Below are positions 62,915 through 64,000 of a stretch of 64,000 bases of DNA, piece after piece. Position 1 is the stretch's first letter, and each line of letters starts with the position of its first letter. Source of the DNA: Candidatus Solibacter sp. (GTDB lineage: Bacteria > Acidobacteriota > Terriglobia > Bryobacterales > Bryobacteraceae); assembly GCA_013822245.1 (NCBI GenBank), contig PNKE01000059.1, forward strand, positions 88,012 through 152,011, given 5' to 3'. A program made the position numbers and the translations under genes. The notes beneath the pieces were generated by a model. That model did not search any database. It was not told where the DNA came from and was given only the letters and a program-made list of their open reading frames with translations.

Positions 62915-64000
62915 ATGAGCTTCTACCATCGGTATGAGCTAGTCAAGCTTGTTCACAACGGAGATCCGAAATCGTTCGAGGCCCGCGATCTCCAAAGCGG
63001 TCAGCCCGCCCTGCTCCACCTCTGGAGCATGGGCGGTGACTCCCCCAGCGCCGCTCTGCTGGCCCGAATGCGCGCCATTCTCGCCGCTTATCCCGCTCAA
63101 TTCGCCGGCAGGATCATCGACGTCCAGGAGTCCGCACAGCCCCCTTACGCCGTCACCGCCGTCGAAGCCGGCTTCTCCACCCTCGAATACTGGCTCGCCT
63201 CCCTGTCCGCCTCCCTGCCGCCCGCCCAGGCCGCCGCTCCGGCCGCCATGACCGAACCCACCCTCGAATTCCCGACGCCCCCCGCCCCGCATGCCGCTGC
63301 CCCTCCTCCCCCGCCTCCGCCCCAGTATGCCGCTCCAACTCCTCCCCCGGCTCCCCCCGCCCAGCCTCGGTATGCAGCGCCGCCCGCACCGCCCCCAACC
63401 GAATTCGACAAACCGTTCCAGGGATCTATCCCCCAGCCGCCTCCTCCCGCGGCCCAGGCCGCCGCTTCTTTCACCACGCCCCCTCCAACTCCTCCAGCCG
63501 CCCCTCAGTCCGGCGAGTTCACCCGCCTGTTTGCCCCGTCTACCGCCCCGCCCGCCGCTCCGCCATCTCCTTCGTTCGCGCCCGCCCCAAAACCGGCCTC
63601 CGAAATGGGCGAGTTCACCCGCATGTTCGCCTCTCCCGCCGCCCAGCCCGCCCCGCCTCCCGTCCAGCCGCCGCGGCAGGACTTCACCCCCCAGCCGCCC
63701 TTCGCTTCTCCGCCACAGGCAGCCCCGCCAGACCTCTTCGCCCCCGCCTCGCCCTCTTACAACCCGCCCCCGCCCGCCGGGACCAGCTTCGACGACCTCT
63801 TCGGCGGCCCCGCGCCCGCCGCTCAACCGCCACCACCGCCGCCCCAATCCGGCTCCAGCGACTTCGCCAAGTACTTCGACAGCCCCCTCGGCGCCGGCTC
63901 CATGCCCATCGAAGCCATCGAGCAGGGCAGGATGGCTCCACCGCCGCCACCCTCGGCCAAGCCCTTCCGCGGCCCCGGCGACTTCACCCTCCAGTTCGGC
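62915..64000 (+). CDS. degenerate kinase N-lobe fused to a proline-rich tail with GEFTxxF repeats (3' end outside window)
   Basis: Open frame of 362 codons without a stop. Residues 5-32 (HRYELVKLVHNGDPKSFEARD) follow the kinase N-lobe pattern, but the glycine-rich loop is broken. Residues 70-92 (PPYAVTAVEAGFSTLEYWLAS) match a kinase hinge, and then the protein turns into a proline-rich tail with no C-lobe, HRD or DFG. In the tail G-[E/D]-F-T-x-x-F occurs at 63512, 63608 and 63977, with related DDLF and DFAKYF segments. GGAGG seven bases upstream. Divergent from tssK. Fold similarity is my reading, the role is unknown. Confidence 0.7.
   Translation, partial: MSFYHRYELVKLVHNGDPKSFEARDLQSGQPALLHLWSMGGDSPSAALLARMRAILAAYPAQFAGRIIDVQESAQPPYAVTAVEAGFSTLEYWLASLSASLPPAQAAAPAAMTEPTLEFPTPPAPHAAAPPPPPPPQYAAPTPPPAPPAQPRYAAPPAPPPTEFDKPFQGSIPQPPPPAAQAAASFTTPPPTPPAAPQSGEFTRLFAPSTAPPAAPPSPSFAPAPKPASEMGEFTRMFASPAAQPAPPPVQPPRQDFTPQPPFASPPQAAPPDLFAPASPSYNPPPPAGTSFDDLFGGPAPAAQPPPPPPQSGSSDFAKYFDSPLGAGSMPIEAIEQGRMAPPPPPSAKPFRGPGDFTLQFG

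Noticed and set aside
62939..63847. 302-residue glycine/arginine-rich minus-strand frame
   Set aside because: Reverse complement of the proline-rich tail of the kinase-like gene; no Shine-Dalgarno or recognisable domain.

Overview
The window is GC-rich, densely coded chromosomal DNA, most likely from an acidobacterium of the Solibacter/Bryobacter type. I infer this from gene content: an Oar-like TonB-dependent receptor with an N-terminal carboxypeptidase-regulatory domain, a DUF4440 protein, a PEP-CTERM remnant, a dnaK-dnaJ-hspR operon and a type VI secretion locus with PEGA and proline-rich accessory proteins. I could not run any search, so the taxonomy is inference.

Layout. 1-6174 (+): a compact histidine operon, hisG (5' end outside the window)-hisD-hisC-HAD phosphatase-hisB-hisH-hisF-hisA, nearly every junction overlapping. 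6327-9607: a UxaE-like uronate epimerase, a SLATT-like two-helix membrane protein whose stop codon overlaps the start of a 41-residue proline-rich microprotein, and a divergent DHH-phosphoesterase-like protein. 9611-15343 (-): an L-arabinose operon read symporter, small membrane protein, FucI/AraA-like isomerase, araB, araD, behind a good promoter at about 15513-15542. 15629-19461 (-): two M16 peptidases (one active, one lacking the zinc motif) and a DUF362 protein. 19685-20057: a frameshifted PEP-CTERM remnant. 20139-26260 (-): an ACT protein, sirtuin, larC, metG, tatD and polyprenyl diphosphate synthase operon with overlapping junctions. 26312-28816: a putative nuclease, a sugar epimerase and a peroxiredoxin. 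28865-33241: an orphan modA divergent from dnaK-dnaJ-hspR. 33337-36530: a DUF4440 protein, an iron alcohol dehydrogenase, and an ECF sigma/anti-sigma pair with a membrane protein. 36687-40019: the TonB-dependent receptor, closed by a strong terminator.

40141-64000 is a type VI secretion locus. Transcribed leftward it reads tssK-tssL-tssM, then (own promoter) tssB-tssC-hcp-hcp-tagJ-tssA-tssE-tssF-tssG-clpV-vgrG, then a 972-residue TPR/proline-rich/transmembrane/PEGA protein. Divergent from tssK is a gene running off the window edge. Its product looks like the N-lobe of a Ser/Thr kinase without catalytic residues, fused to a long proline-rich tail with repeated G-[E/D]-F-T-x-x-F motifs. Every core Tss component except the TssJ lipoprotein is visible.

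The most novel material is (1) this T6SS with its kinase-like proline-rich protein, PEGA protein, missing TssJ and shared phenylalanine-centred motifs in disordered regions, and (2) the SLATT/proline-rich microprotein pair beside the DHH-like gene. Start sites were chosen from Shine-Dalgarno spacing and overlap with neighbours and are stated where they matter.
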